This document shows positions 22,139 to 33,657 of a stretch of 64,000 nucleotides of DNA, one piece after another (the first letter of the stretch is position 1; every line of letters starts with the position of its first letter). This DNA comes from Celeribacter neptunius (GTDB lineage: Bacteria; Pseudomonadota; Alphaproteobacteria; Rhodobacterales; Rhodobacteraceae). The position numbers and the translations under genes were made by a program. The stretch is taken from contig NZ_FORH01000009.1 of NCBI RefSeq assembly GCF_900113955.1, positions 62,001-126,000 on the forward strand, in the 5' to 3' direction. Under the pieces are notes generated by a model. That model had not been told where the DNA came from. It saw only the letters and a program-made list of their open reading frames with translations, and did no database searches.

Positions 22139-23383
22139 GGCGCGTTCAGCGCGTTTGCCCAGAGGGATCTCTTTCACCGGCAGGTGCACGATGGCCGAAA
22201 ACGCCCCGATGCCGACGCCGACCCACCAGACCATGGTGTAATCGCCGTAGAGATCATAGAGCCGCCCGCCGAGCCAGACGCCGAGGAAGGCTCCGAGCTG
22301 GTGCGAGAAGAACACGATGCCGTACAGCGTGCCCATGTAGCGCAGCCCGTAGATATGGGCGACGAGGCCCGAGGTCAGCGGCACGGTGGCAAGCCAGAGC
22401 GCGCCCATGACCACGGAGAAGACCAGCACCGAAGTCGGCGTGATCGGCAGGGCGATGAAAATCGCCGCCGCCAGCGTGCGCCCGACATAGATGCCCGAGA
22501 GCAGGTATTTTTTTGAGAACCGATTGCCGAGATAGCCGGCCATCAAAGTGCCGCCGATATTGGCTAGGCCAATGAGCGAGATCGAGATCGCGCCCAGGGC
22601 CGAGGTCGAGGACACGCCGAGAGAGGCCAAGGTGCCCGAGGGATCGATCGAGCCGCACATCTCGGTCACCAGTGCCGGGAAATGCGCGGTGATGAAGGCG
22701 AGCTGATAGCCGCAGGAGAAGAAGCCGAGGAAGATCAGCGTGTAGCTCGGATCGCGGAAGGCCTTGCCGAGAATGGCGCCGAGGCTCTCTTCCAGCTCGG
22801 CCTTGCTGGCGCTCTCCGGGCTGCGCATCATCGGCAGGACGGCCAGCGTGGCCAACACTGCGGCGGCGAAGAGCAGAAAGACATTCTGCCAGGACATCAT
22901 CCCCAGAAGCCATTCTGCCAGCGGTGCGCCAAACACCTGCCCGGCGGAGCCGGCGGCGGTGGCAATCGCCAGCGACATGGAGCGGTTTTCATCCGAAGAA
23001 GCCCGGCCAACGACCGCGAGAATGACGCCGAACCCGGTGCCGGCGATGCCGAAACCGACCAGGGTTTCGTAAAGCTGGTGCGCTGTGGGCGAGACGGCGA
23101 GGGACGACAGAACCAGACCTGCAGCATAGATCAGCGCGCCCAGGATGATCGCCTTGCGATCGCCGATCCGTTCGGCCAGCGCGCCAAAGATCGGCTGGCC
23201 GATGCCCCAGAACAGGTTCTGAATGGCAATCGCCAGAGAAAACTCGGCGCGGGGCCAGTTGAATTCCGTGGCAATCGGGATCTGAAACACGCCGAAAGAG
23301 GCGCGGATCGCGAAGCTGACGATGATGACGATGCAGCCGGCCAGAAGCACTGGGGTGATGAGCGGGGTGCGTGTTTGGGACAT
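22130..23383 (-). CDS. MFS transporter, monocarboxylate/oxalate-like
   Basis: 417 aa, about 12 helices. The N-terminus (IVIIVSFAIRASFGVFQIPI, EFNWPRAEFSLAIAI) resembles the oxalate/formate and monocarboxylate porter branch. Loop 2-3 has GALAERIGDRKAI, and the middle loop is charged (SPESASKAELEES). The ribosome site AAAGGAG lies before ATG 23383. It stands alone on its strand and converges with the HAD gene. The substrate cannot be fixed from sequence; a carboxylate is the likeliest guess. Confidence 0.87.
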   Translation of the reverse strand: MSQTRTPLITPVLLAGCIVIIVSFAIRASFGVFQIPIATEFNWPRAEFSLAIAIQNLFWGIGQPIFGALAERIGDRKAIILGALIYAAGLVLSSLAVSPTAHQLYETLVGFGIAGTGFGVILAVVGRASSDENRSMSLAIATAAGSAGQVFGAPLAEWLLGMMSWQNVFLLFAAAVLATLAVLPMMRSPESASKAELEESLGAILGKAFRDPSYTLIFLGFFSCGYQLAFITAHFPALVTEMCGSIDPSGTLASLGVSSTSALGAISISLIGLANIGGTLMAGYLGNRFSKKYLLSGIYVGRTLAAAIFIALPITPTSVLVFSVVMGALWLATVPLTSGLVAHIYGLRYMGTLYGIVFFSHQLGAFLGVWLGGRLYDLYGDYTMVWWVGVGIGAFSAIVHLPVKEIPLGKRAERALA

Positions 23384-23510
23384 CTGCGGTCTCCTTTGGC
23401 GCAGATCATCGCCAATTTGCCCATCAGGTCAATCGAATGATCGAGATGGTGCACATCACCTTTCCTTATGCGCACTTTTCATATCCGCTGCGGCGCAGTA
23501 AGGACGAGAC

Positions 23511-24614
23511 ATGAAAACGCTGATGGATATCTACGCGGCCCAGGTGGCCGAGGGCAGCCTGCGCGCCGATCCGGCGCAAGAGGCCGTGTTGCCGCTTTTG
23601 GACCGGGTGCGCACCGATCTGGCCAATCAACCTTCCGGCAAGAGAGGGTTGTTTTCCCTCATTGGCGGGCTGAAACGCCCCGAGGCGGTGCGTGGTCTTT
23701 ACCTCTGGGGCGGGGTCGGGCGCGGCAAATCCATGCTGATGGATCTGTTCTACGATCACGCGCCGGTACCGGCCCGCCGGGTACATTTCCATGCTTTCAT
23801 GCAGGAGGTGCAGGACGGCATCAATACCGCGCGCCAGGCAGGGACGGCCGATGCCATCGCGCCGGTGGTGGAGAAGATCGCCCGCGACATCAGGTTGTTG
23901 TGTTTCGATGAGATGCAGATCACCGACATCGCCGATGCGATGATCGTCGGGCGGCTGTTCGAGGGGCTGTTTGCCAAGGGGGTGACCGTGGTCACCACCT
24001 CGAACCGGGTGCCGGACGATCTCTACAAGGACGGGCTCAATCGCCAGCTCTTCCTGCCCTTCATCGAGATTATCAAACAGCGACTCGAGGTGCATCACCT
24101 GCATTCGCCGGTCGACTATCGTCAGGGCCGGCTGACCGGCACACCGGTTTATTTCCATCCGGTGACGGGCGATGTGCGGGCGACGATCAATGACATCTGG
24201 TCCGATCTTACGGGCAATGCCGGTGAGAGCCTGACGCTCAAGGTCAAGGGCCGCGACGTGGTGCTGCGGAAGTTCCACAATGGCATTGCGCGTGCGACCT
24301 TCTGGGATCTTTGCGGTCAGATGTTCGGCCCCGGCGATTATCTGGTGATCGCCGATGCGGTGAAGCTTCTGATCCTCGAGGACATCCCGCGCCTGACGCG
24401 CAACAATTTCAACGAGGCGAAACGTTTCGTCACCCTGATCGATGCGCTCTACGAGGCCAAGGTGCGGCTGGTCTGCACCGCTGTCGACGAACCGGAGCGG
24501 CTCTATATCGAGGGGGCAGGTGCGTTCGAATTCGAACGCACCGCCTCGCGCCTTCGGGAAATGCAGGATGCGACATGGGGTGAGGAGCGCTCGGAAATCG
24601 GTCCGGGGGACTGA
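23511..24614 (+). CDS. zapE: Cell division protein ZapE (AFG1-type ATPase)
   Basis: 367 aa. Walker A GGVGRGKSMLMDLFY, followed by the family block RVHFHAFMQEVQDGI; Walker B LLCFDEMQITDIADAMI; sensor VTVVTTSNRVPDDLYKDG; and a C-terminal AKVRLVCTAVDEPERLY. ZapE/AFG1 proteins are P-loop ATPases associated with the divisome in proteobacteria and with mitochondrial protein quality control. Length and motifs are complete. It is divergent from the MFS gene and convergent with the LLM gene; I see no clear terminator in the 53 bases that follow. Confidence 0.95.
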   Translation: MKTLMDIYAAQVAEGSLRADPAQEAVLPLLDRVRTDLANQPSGKRGLFSLIGGLKRPEAVRGLYLWGGVGRGKSMLMDLFYDHAPVPARRVHFHAFMQEVQDGINTARQAGTADAIAPVVEKIARDIRLLCFDEMQITDIADAMIVGRLFEGLFAKGVTVVTTSNRVPDDLYKDGLNRQLFLPFIEIIKQRLEVHHLHSPVDYRQGRLTGTPVYFHPVTGDVRATINDIWSDLTGNAGESLTLKVKGRDVVLRKFHNGIARATFWDLCGQMFGPGDYLVIADAVKLLILEDIPRLTRNNFNEAKRFVTLIDALYEAKVRLVCTAVDEPERLYIEGAGAFEFERTASRLREMQDATWGEERSEIGPGD

Positions 24615-24667
24615 TTTCGGCAGCGAACGGGCGGAGCCCCGGACACCCTGAGAATAAGGCCTGAACC

Positions 24668-25696
24668 CTATCCTTCTGTCAGGATCTCGCGCACGCGCGG
24701 CGCGACCTCTTCGCCGTAGAGCCTGATCGTGTCCATGATGCCCTCATGGCTCACCGGGCCGGCGGAATATTTCAGATCGAAGCGATCGAGACCCAGCACC
24801 GACACGGTGGCGGCGATCTTCTGCGCCACGGTTTCCGGTGAGCCGACGAAAAGCGCGCCATTCTCGACCTCGTGCTCGAAGGCCTCACGCGACAGCGGCG
24901 GCCAGCCACGGCTGCGGCCGATGCGCTGATGCATGATCCGGTAGCCTTCGAAATAACGGTCGCGCGCCTCGGCGTCGGTGCTTGCGATATGGCCCGGAGA
25001 ATGCGCGCCCAGGGGCAGCATCGGTGCGCCCATTTTCGAGCGCACATCGCGATAGAGATCGGCAAAGGGTTTGAACCGGGCGGGGCTGCCGCCGATGATC
25101 GCCAGTGCCATGGAAATATCGTTCGTCGCTGCGCGCACCACCGATTCGGGCGTGCCGCCGACGCCGATCCAAACCGGGATGGGGCTTTCCGGGCGCGGAT
25201 AAACCACCTGATTTTTCAACGGCGTGCGGTGACGGCCCGACCAGCTGACCTTGTCCTCGGTGGTCAGGCGTTTGAACAGGTCGAATTTCTCCTCGAACAG
25301 CATTTCGTAATCCGAGAGATCGAAACCGAAGAGCGGGAAGCTTTCGGTGAAAGACCCGCGCCCGAGGGTGATCTCGGCGCGTCCCTTTGAGATCGCCTGC
25401 AGCGTCGAGAACCGTTGAAATACCCGGATCGGATCGTCGGAGGACAGCACCGTGACGGCCGAGGTGAGCTTGATACGGGAGGTCTGCGCCGCAATGGCCG
25501 CGAGCACCGGTTCGATGGCGGAGACGGCGAAATCCGGACGGTGATGTTCGCCGAGGCCAAAGACATCGAGCCCGACCTGATCGGCTAGAACGCCCTCTGC
25601 GACGACATTGCGGATGACCTGACCCTGCGGCAGGTCATTGCCATTCTCGTCCCAGGTGACATCGCCAAAAGTATCTACGCCGAATTCCAAAGCCAT
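24668..25696 (-). CDS. LLM-class flavin-dependent oxidoreductase
   Basis: 342 aa from ATG 25696, which has a GAGGAG ribosome site; a longer start ten codons up is less likely. A bacterial-luciferase-like barrel is evident: LEFGVDTFGDVTWDENG, then VGLDVFGLGEHHRPDFAVS, ITLGRGSFTESFPLFG and PIPVWIGVGGTPESVVRAA. This matches the putative FMN-dependent luciferase-like monooxygenase group with unknown substrate. It stands alone, with 97 bases to folC downstream of its promoter side. Confidence 0.9.
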   Translation of the reverse strand: MALEFGVDTFGDVTWDENGNDLPQGQVIRNVVAEGVLADQVGLDVFGLGEHHRPDFAVSAIEPVLAAIAAQTSRIKLTSAVTVLSSDDPIRVFQRFSTLQAISKGRAEITLGRGSFTESFPLFGFDLSDYEMLFEEKFDLFKRLTTEDKVSWSGRHRTPLKNQVVYPRPESPIPVWIGVGGTPESVVRAATNDISMALAIIGGSPARFKPFADLYRDVRSKMGAPMLPLGAHSPGHIASTDAEARDRYFEGYRIMHQRIGRSRGWPPLSREAFEHEVENGALFVGSPETVAQKIAATVSVLGLDRFDLKYSAGPVSHEGIMDTIRLYGEEVAPRVREILTEG

Positions 25697-25793
25697 CTCT
25701 GTGCGCTCCTCGTAAGTGAGCCTCACAGATACGCAAGCCGGTGCCGTTTACAAACCCGCACCGGCGCACAGAGACTGTTGTGCAAAGCGCGGC

Positions 25794-27068
25794 TCAACCG
25801 TTCAGCTGAAGCACATGGCCCGCGAGATAGAGTGAGCCGCAGATCAGGATCCGGGCCTCGGGGGCATTGGCGACAATGCTGCGCACGGCGGTCAGAACGG
25901 AATCCGCCTCGATCGCATTGAACCCTTCGGCGCGGGCGAACTCAGCGGTTTCCTCGGCCGAAAGTGTCGCTTGCGAGTCCGGGATCGACACGGCGATGAG
26001 CTCTTGGCAGTGGCGCGCCAGCGGGCGCAGGTAGCCGCCGACATCCTTGGTGCCGAGCATGCCGCAGACCATATAGGTCGGGCGCTGGGGCAGGCGATCC
26101 AGAGCTTCGGCCAGTGCCTCGCCCGCCGCCGGGTTATGCCCGCCGTCGAGCCAAAGCTCCGCCTCGGGCGCGGCTTCGATCAGCGGCCCGGTCTTGAGCC
26201 GCTGCATCCGTGCGGGCCAATAGGCATCGGTGAGCGCCGCCTCGAAAGATACATCGTCATAGCCGAGATGACGCAGGGCGGCGATGGCGGCGCCGGCGTT
26301 GAGGATTTGGTGATGTCCAATGAGCCGTGGCAGCGGCAGGTCCCGCAATCCGCGCTCGTCCTGATAGATCAGCCGGCCATTTTCTTCCCAGACGTGCCAT
26401 TCCTGACCATAGCGCAGCAAGGGCGCGCCGAGCCGGGCCGCGGTGGCCTCGATCACGTCGAGCGCCTCATCCGGTTGCGGACCGACGATACAGGGGACAC
26501 CGCGCTTGATGATCCCGGCTTTCTCGCGGGCAATCTCGGTCAGCGTTTCGCCGAGGAATTGCGTGTGATCGATGGAAATGGGGGTGATGATCGTGAGTTC
26601 CGGCGTCTCGATCACATTGGTGGCGTCCAGCCGGCCACCGAGCCCCACTTCCAACAGCGTGTAATCCGCCTTCGTGCGCGCCATGGCCAGAAGCCCGGCG
26701 ACCGTGGTGATCTCGAAATAGGTGATCGGTTCGCCACCGTTGGCGCGTTCGCATTCCTCGAGCACCTGCATCAGGGCGTCTTCGGAAATCAGTTCGCCGG
26801 CGAGGCGGATACGCTCGTGAAACCGTGCCAGATGCGGCGAGGTATAGGCGTGGACCTTTTTGCCGGCGGCCTCGAGCCCGGCGCGGATCATTGCCTGGGT
26901 CGAGCCCTTGCCATTGGTGCCGGCGATATGGATCACCGGCGGCAAGCTGCGCTCGGGGTGATCCAACGCGTCCAGCAGGCGCCAGACGCGATCCAGCACC
27001 AGGTCGATGATCTTCGGGTGCAGGGCCATCAACCGGTCAAGGATGATGTCCGAATTCTGGCTGTTCAC
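25794..27068 (-). CDS. folC: Bifunctional folylpolyglutamate / dihydrofolate synthase
   Basis: 424 aa from a GTG start overlapping the accD stop (GTGA). ATP loop IHIAGTNGKGSTQAMIRAG, then VHAYTSPHLARFHERIRL, the TLLEVGLGGRLDATN block, PISIDHTQFLGETLTEIA and the C-terminal ELWLDGGHNPAAGEALAEAL. It adds glutamate to dihydropteroate and to folates. The accD-folC pair is a common bacterial operon order; here folC is translationally coupled to accD. Confidence 0.97.
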   Translation of the reverse strand: MNSQNSDIILDRLMALHPKIIDLVLDRVWRLLDALDHPERSLPPVIHIAGTNGKGSTQAMIRAGLEAAGKKVHAYTSPHLARFHERIRLAGELISEDALMQVLEECERANGGEPITYFEITTVAGLLAMARTKADYTLLEVGLGGRLDATNVIETPELTIITPISIDHTQFLGETLTEIAREKAGIIKRGVPCIVGPQPDEALDVIEATAARLGAPLLRYGQEWHVWEENGRLIYQDERGLRDLPLPRLIGHHQILNAGAAIAALRHLGYDDVSFEAALTDAYWPARMQRLKTGPLIEAAPEAELWLDGGHNPAAGEALAEALDRLPQRPTYMVCGMLGTKDVGGYLRPLARHCQELIAVSIPDSQATLSAEETAEFARAEGFNAIEADSVLTAVRSIVANAPEARILICGSLYLAGHVLQLNG

Positions 27069-28012
27069 TTATCGGCTTCCTCGGCACTGTTGGCTTCGGC
27101 GTTTTCAGCCTCCGGGGCGGCCTTTTCGGGCGCGGGGGCGGGAAGATCGCCGGCCACGGCCGGAGAAAGATTGCCCAGCATGCGCAGAATGGTGACCAAC
27201 TCGTCTTTCATCTTCATGCGATGGGTGACGCGGTCGAGCATGCCGTGATCCAGAAGATATTCGGCGCGCTGGAAGCCCTCGGGGAGTTTCTCACGAATCG
27301 TTTGTTCGATCACCCGCGGCCCGGCAAAGCAGATGAGCGCGTTGGGCTCGGCGATCTGAACGTCGCCCAGCATGGCATAGGAGGCGGTGACCCCGCCGGT
27401 GGTCGGATGGGTCAGGACGACGATATAGGGAAGATTCGCCTCTTTCAGCATCTCGATTGCCACGGTGGTGCGCGGCATCTGCATCAGCGAGAGAATGCCC
27501 TCCTGCATGCGGGCGCCACCGGCGGCGGAGAACATCACGAAGGGGCGTTTCAACGCGATGGCGCGCTCGACAGCGGCGATGAAGGCGTTGCCGACATACA
27601 TGCCCATGGAGCCCGCCATGAAGGAAAAATCCTGTGCCGCGGCGACGACCGGGGTGCGGCCGATTTCGCCCTCGGCGACCAGCATTGCCTCTTTCTCGCC
27701 CGTGGCTTTCTGAGCGGCGCGCATGCGGTCGGGATATTTTTTCTGGTCGCGGAACTTGAGCGGGTCCTCGATCGGGTCCGGCACCGCGATTTCCGAGAAG
27801 ATCCCGCCGTCGAACAGCGCCGTGAACCGGTCGCGCGGCGTGATATGCATGTGATGGTCGCATGTGGTGCAGACATTGAGATTGTCCGCCAGCTCCCGGT
27901 GGAACAGCATGGTGCCGCATTCCGGGCATTTGGTCCAAAGGTTGTCCGGAGTGTCGCGTTTCGAGAACAGCGAATTGATCTTCGGACGGACGTAGTTGGA
28001 GATCCAGTTCAT
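27065..28012 (-). CDS. accD: Acetyl-CoA carboxylase carboxyltransferase subunit beta
   Basis: 315 aa. The N-terminal zinc ribbon reads CPECGTMLFHRELADN with a second CTTCDHH pair. The carboxyltransferase core has ALFDGGIFSEIAVPDPIEDP, FMAGSMGMYVGNAF, FSAAGGARMQEGILSLMQM and TGGVTASYAMLGDV. A C-terminal Ala/Glu/Pro-rich tail (about 285-315) is dispensable-looking. Together with AccA it transfers carboxyl from biotin to acetyl-CoA for fatty acid synthesis. It is first gene of the accD-folC operon. Confidence 0.98.
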   Translation of the reverse strand: MNWISNYVRPKINSLFSKRDTPDNLWTKCPECGTMLFHRELADNLNVCTTCDHHMHITPRDRFTALFDGGIFSEIAVPDPIEDPLKFRDQKKYPDRMRAAQKATGEKEAMLVAEGEIGRTPVVAAAQDFSFMAGSMGMYVGNAFIAAVERAIALKRPFVMFSAAGGARMQEGILSLMQMPRTTVAIEMLKEANLPYIVVLTHPTTGGVTASYAMLGDVQIAEPNALICFAGPRVIEQTIREKLPEGFQRAEYLLDHGMLDRVTHRMKMKDELVTILRMLGNLSPAVAGDLPAPAPEKAAPEAENAEANSAEEADK

Positions 28013-28088
28013 GCGCGGGCCTTTGAACGTTACGTGACTTGGGTCGGTTCTTGAGGGTTCAGATAATCCCCCGGGCCGTGAATTGCAA

Positions 28089-28994
28089 TCAACGCCTGAG
28101 CGCCAGACGAGCCACCAACCAGCTCACCAGCAGCAAGAGCGCTTGCATCACCATGATCTTGGGATCGGAATAGAGCGTTTCCGGGGCGGTGGTTTGGGCG
28201 AAAAGGCCAAAACCGGACATGGTGTTCTGTTGCGGGGCAAAGAGAACCGCCGAGATGTTGTTGACGAAATGCAGGGCGATCCCTGGCCCAATTGTTCCGG
28301 CCCGCATGGTCAGATCACCGGCGATTACGCCGAATCCCATAGCCCAGAGCACCGGGAAAAGTGCGGCGAGACCTTCGCTCGTACCGTTGAGATGGGCCAG
28401 TCCGAACAGCACCGAGGCGGCGGCGAGACCCAGCGGGTAGGAGCCGGTGCTGGCCGCGATCTGGCTTTGCAGATAGCCGCGAAAGAACAGTTCTTCGGCA
28501 CTGACCTGAATGATCAGGCCCAGGAGTGCGAAGGGCATCCAGAACAGCCATGTGCCAAAGGACAGCTGAGCGACCGGTTCCGGCCCCTCGTCCCAGGGCA
28601 ACAGGAAGCTCAGCAGGGTGAAGACCGCGATCCATTTGAAGGTCACGCGAAATTGTGCCCGCATCAGGGCCGCCGGGCCGGTCAGGTCGCGCAGGCTGCG
28701 CCCGTGCAGGCGTTTGGCCATTTCTATCGACCCCATGAGCAAAAGGGCGAAACTCGCGAGGATGACGAACATGCCGCCGGGGGTGGTGCCGATCATCAGC
28801 TCTTCCGGGCCGAGATGAAACGGCATGAGATTGGGGGCGATGCGGCCGATGAGCGCGAAAGACAGCGGTGTCAGCACGCTGCCGATCAAAAGCGCGCCCA
28901 GAATCATCACACCGACGCGCCAAAGCTCCGGACGGCGCAATGCCGAGGCGATGATCGGCGCGTAAGGATGTGTCTTGAGCTGGTTTTGAGCCAT
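28089..28994 (-). CDS. CPBP-family intramembrane glutamic endopeptidase
   Basis: 301 aa with about eight helices. CPBP/Rce1 motifs are present: SAEELFFRGYLQSQIA (Glu-Glu and Arg), FGLAHLNGT with His, and IALHFVNNISAVL with His and Asn. Family members cut within membranes or act as bacteriocin immunity and prenyl-protein processing proteins. The substrate is unknown. The N-terminus (MAQNQLKTHPYAPIIASALR) is cytoplasmic, with no signal peptide. It is divergent from the lipoprotein gene at 29166 and ends 77 bases upstream of accD. Confidence 0.92.
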   Translation of the reverse strand: MAQNQLKTHPYAPIIASALRRPELWRVGVMILGALLIGSVLTPLSFALIGRIAPNLMPFHLGPEELMIGTTPGGMFVILASFALLLMGSIEMAKRLHGRSLRDLTGPAALMRAQFRVTFKWIAVFTLLSFLLPWDEGPEPVAQLSFGTWLFWMPFALLGLIIQVSAEELFFRGYLQSQIAASTGSYPLGLAAASVLFGLAHLNGTSEGLAALFPVLWAMGFGVIAGDLTMRAGTIGPGIALHFVNNISAVLFAPQQNTMSGFGLFAQTTAPETLYSDPKIMVMQALLLLVSWLVARLALRR

Positions 28995-29165
28995 GATGCG
29001 AGAGTTCCCAACCGGTACTCTGCAGCGTTAGCATGCAGGGCAGGCAGGGGAAAGCGCCGGAAAAGCGCGGGAACTTGCCGATGACCCGGCAATGTGACCG
29101 CTCCCCGGCTTGGAAGCCGCGCGCAACCGCGTTATGCGGAGCGCCAACCGTTGGTAGAGGGGGCG

Positions 29166-29795
29166 ATGATGCGTGTACGGATGGGGATCGCGGGGCTTTT
29201 GGTGCTGGGGCTGTCCGCCTGTGAGATGGAGCTGCCGTCCTCTTCCGTGGCCCCGCCACCGCGCAGTGTCACCCTGTCGCAAAGCAATGTCTCCGTCGCC
29301 GGGCCGAGCGGCTTCTGTGTCGATCCCGGCTCAATCCGCGACACGCCGGAGGGGGGCTTCGTCCTTTTGGGCAATTGCGGCGGGTTGAGCGGCAGGTCAA
29401 ATCCGGCGCTCAAGGGCAAGACCGCGATGCTCACCCTTTCGGTGACCGCGCCGATGCAGGACCCGGAACAATTCGACACGCCGAGTCTCGAGGCGTTCTT
29501 CCGTTCGGAAGCCGGGCGCCGGACCCTGTCGCGCGCCGGAGCGGCGCGGACCGTCACCGTGATCGAGAGTGCGCCCGAGGCGGAAACCCTGTGGCTCCAT
29601 GCCCGGGACTCCGCGCCCGGGGCCCTGCCGGGGCAAGGGGCGGAATATTGGCGTGCCTTGTTCCTTCTGGACGGGCGTCTGGTCACCGCCACCGCCACGC
29701 CCTTTGCAGAGGCGCCGATGCCGGAAGCGCAGTTGCGCGGGGTGCTGAGCCGCTTTGTGGCAGAGCTGAAACGACGCAATCGCACGATGTCATGA
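29166..29795 (+). CDS. Predicted lipoprotein, unknown function
   Basis: 209 aa from ATG 29166 (29169 is also possible). The signal peptide has lipobox VLGLSAC, followed by a Pro/Ser linker. The body is a compact domain: GFCVDPGSIRDTPEGGFVLL, TAMLTLSVTAPMQD, LEAFFRSEAGRRTLSRAGAA and an LRGVLSRFVAELKRRN C-terminal helix. Two Cys in FCVDPG and GNCGG may form a disulfide. I do not recognise a named domain. Divergent from the CPBP protease gene. Confidence 0.82.
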   Translation: MMRVRMGIAGLLVLGLSACEMELPSSSVAPPPRSVTLSQSNVSVAGPSGFCVDPGSIRDTPEGGFVLLGNCGGLSGRSNPALKGKTAMLTLSVTAPMQDPEQFDTPSLEAFFRSEAGRRTLSRAGAARTVTVIESAPEAETLWLHARDSAPGALPGQGAEYWRALFLLDGRLVTATATPFAEAPMPEAQLRGVLSRFVAELKRRNRTMS

Positions 29796-29941
29796 ACAGG
29801 ATGTCGTGAAACGGTCCGGCCCCTTCGAACAGGACTGTTGCGCAAATGGGACCAAATTTTGGATTTTAAGCTGGTTTGTTGAGTAGAACCTCTTGATAGT
29901 CGTAGTAAGACTCTGAAGAGAAAGAAAAGGTTGCTTCCGGA

Positions 29942-30715
29942 ATGCGGCGTCGGTTCAAGAACTTGATTGAAAAGCAGGTCAATTCCCTGGCGATCCGTCG
30001 TTGGGCACGCCGGGCCAATGCGGCGGAGCATATGCCCCTGCCGGTTTTGCGCCGTTTCCGGGGCTTTGCCCGCGGGCTTCGGTGGGAGCTGGATCGGTTT
30101 CTGTTCGTGGCCGACGGGCGGCTGGCCCTGCCGCTGATCGGCTCGAACGCGATGCAATTGCCGCTCTATACCGATTGGTCCCATCGACCGGAGATCTGGC
30201 GCGGACCCATTTCGCCGCCGGGGGCTTCGGCCGTGTCGACCAAGACCGCGATCGGATCCGAGGCCGTGCTGTATCACGATTGTGACATTTCCGAACTGAG
30301 CTTTCGGCAGGTGCGCAACACTTCGGAAGAGGATCTGGCCCCCTTCGGGCTGCGGCTCGATGTGTTCCGCTTTGACGGCTCGTTCCTGTCGCTCTCGGTC
30401 GAGACGCCGGATCATGCCTGCGAAGGGTTGAGCCGCCGGCATCTGATGCGCCTGAGCTACACGGTGGAGCTTGAAAGAAGCATCGAGATTTTTGCCCGGC
30501 TGAACGTCAAGCATGGTCCCAATCTGGAGCAGGTGGTGCGTGAATTGCCGCTTCACACGGATGAAGGCTTTGTGGAATTCGACCTCGCCTATACCAAGCT
30601 CAACGAGAAACGGGTGGAGAAACTCTGGGTCGATCTGATTTTCGAAGATCCCGAGATGAACCAGATCGAGATCAGGGATCTGACCCTGTCGCGCCATCCG
30701 CGTGCGGAGCTTTGA
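29942..30715 (+). CDS. DUF6478-like protein of Rhodobacterales
   Basis: 257 aa, no signal or membrane segment. The basic N-terminus (MRRRFKNLIEKQVNSLAIRR, RFRGFARGLRWELDRF) is followed by a Trp/Pro-rich block (YTDWSHRPEIWRGPISPPGA) and beta-rich segments (GSEAVLYHDCDISELSF, LRLDVFRFDGSFLSLSVETP, VEFDLAYTKLNEKRVEKLWVD). I associate it with DUF6478 from memory, with moderate confidence. The block resembles glycosyltransferase-adjacent carbohydrate-binding proteins only loosely. It is 27 bases before another unknown gene, probably one operon. Confidence 0.72.
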   Translation: MRRRFKNLIEKQVNSLAIRRWARRANAAEHMPLPVLRRFRGFARGLRWELDRFLFVADGRLALPLIGSNAMQLPLYTDWSHRPEIWRGPISPPGASAVSTKTAIGSEAVLYHDCDISELSFRQVRNTSEEDLAPFGLRLDVFRFDGSFLSLSVETPDHACEGLSRRHLMRLSYTVELERSIEIFARLNVKHGPNLEQVVRELPLHTDEGFVEFDLAYTKLNEKRVEKLWVDLIFEDPEMNQIEIRDLTLSRHPRAEL

Positions 30716-30742
30716 CAGTGAAACGTTTGACGGAGAAAAACG

Positions 30743-31132
30743 ATGGATGAGGTGACACTGGTCAAGACGCGGCTTCAGGCCGGGATCTGGGAAGGCGAAT
30801 TGCATGTCTCCGGCGAGGCCGCGCCCCTGCCGGAAATCGAGGTGACCCATCTCGATCAGCCGGTCTCCGGCGGTCATACGCTGAGCGAGGACCCGGAGCG
30901 CGATGGCGTGTGGTTCTTTCGCTTCGCGGTGCCCGGTGAGTTGCTGGGGGACGGGGTGCAGACCTTTGTCTTTTCCGACCGGGGTACGGGGGCGGTGCTC
31001 AATTCGCTCACCCTGATCGCAGGCGAGGCCCTGGCCGATGACATCCGGGCGGAAATGGATCTCCTGCGGCAGGAACTCGATATGCTCAAACGCGCCTTCC
31101 GTCGGCATTGCCTCGATACCGGGGCGAATTAA
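30743..31132 (+). CDS. Hypothetical protein with C-terminal coiled coil
   Basis: 129 aa with a good ribosome site (GACGGAGAAAAACG). A beta-sandwich-like first part (LVKTRLQAGIWEGELHVSG, IEVTHLDQPVSGG, VWFFRFAVPGELLGDGVQT, FVFSDRGTG) is followed by a helix (ALADDIRAEMDLLRQELDML) with heptad spacing. No export signal. Unknown family. Its position right after the DUF6478-like gene suggests that the two proteins work together, perhaps in a complex through the coiled coil. Confidence 0.7.
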   Translation: MDEVTLVKTRLQAGIWEGELHVSGEAAPLPEIEVTHLDQPVSGGHTLSEDPERDGVWFFRFAVPGELLGDGVQTFVFSDRGTGAVLNSLTLIAGEALADDIRAEMDLLRQELDMLKRAFRRHCLDTGAN

Positions 31133-31142
31133 GCGGCGTTGA

Positions 31143-33233
<2,091 letters not shown>

Positions 33234-33657
33234 TCTTCGCGGCGGGCTTCAGGTGAATGCTCGCTTGGCGGACTTAGCTGCCATTTGAACAAAGAGATAT
33301 TCGGCGCGGAACAAGGCGAAGCCGCCGCGCCTGCGCTGGCCCGTTCCGGCGGGCGAGCGCATTCTCAGCCGCGCTCAACGGATTGATCCTGCACGGATCT
33401 GGCGAGCATAAAGCGGCGACCACAGAGGTCAAAGCGCTCACCCACGGGCCAGCGCTGGCGCTCTGTATCCAAATGTCCCCTCTGGGCTCATTCCGACCGA
33501 TCTTCGGCCAGAAACGGCCCGTCATTCTCGATTGTTTCCCTGTTTCCGGACCTAAAACGATCCTCGAAACACCACGCTATTGTCCCCCAACTTCCGCATT
33601 CTTGCCCGATTTGGGCGCGATACCATCCGATAGGGGCAAAGACGTAGGTATGATTAT
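33234..33657. other. 424-base region without a recognisable gene
   Basis: Open frames here are short, lack ribosome sites and show no domain. Composition is uneven: GC-rich near 33310-33370, AT-richer near 33530-33600. Segments such as GGCGGACTTAGCTGCC (33269-33284) and GGGCTCATTCCGACCG (33486-33501) look like the anonymous intergenic filler common in Roseobacter genomes, from memory. No clear promoter is seen for the LysR gene that follows. Confidence 0.5.
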
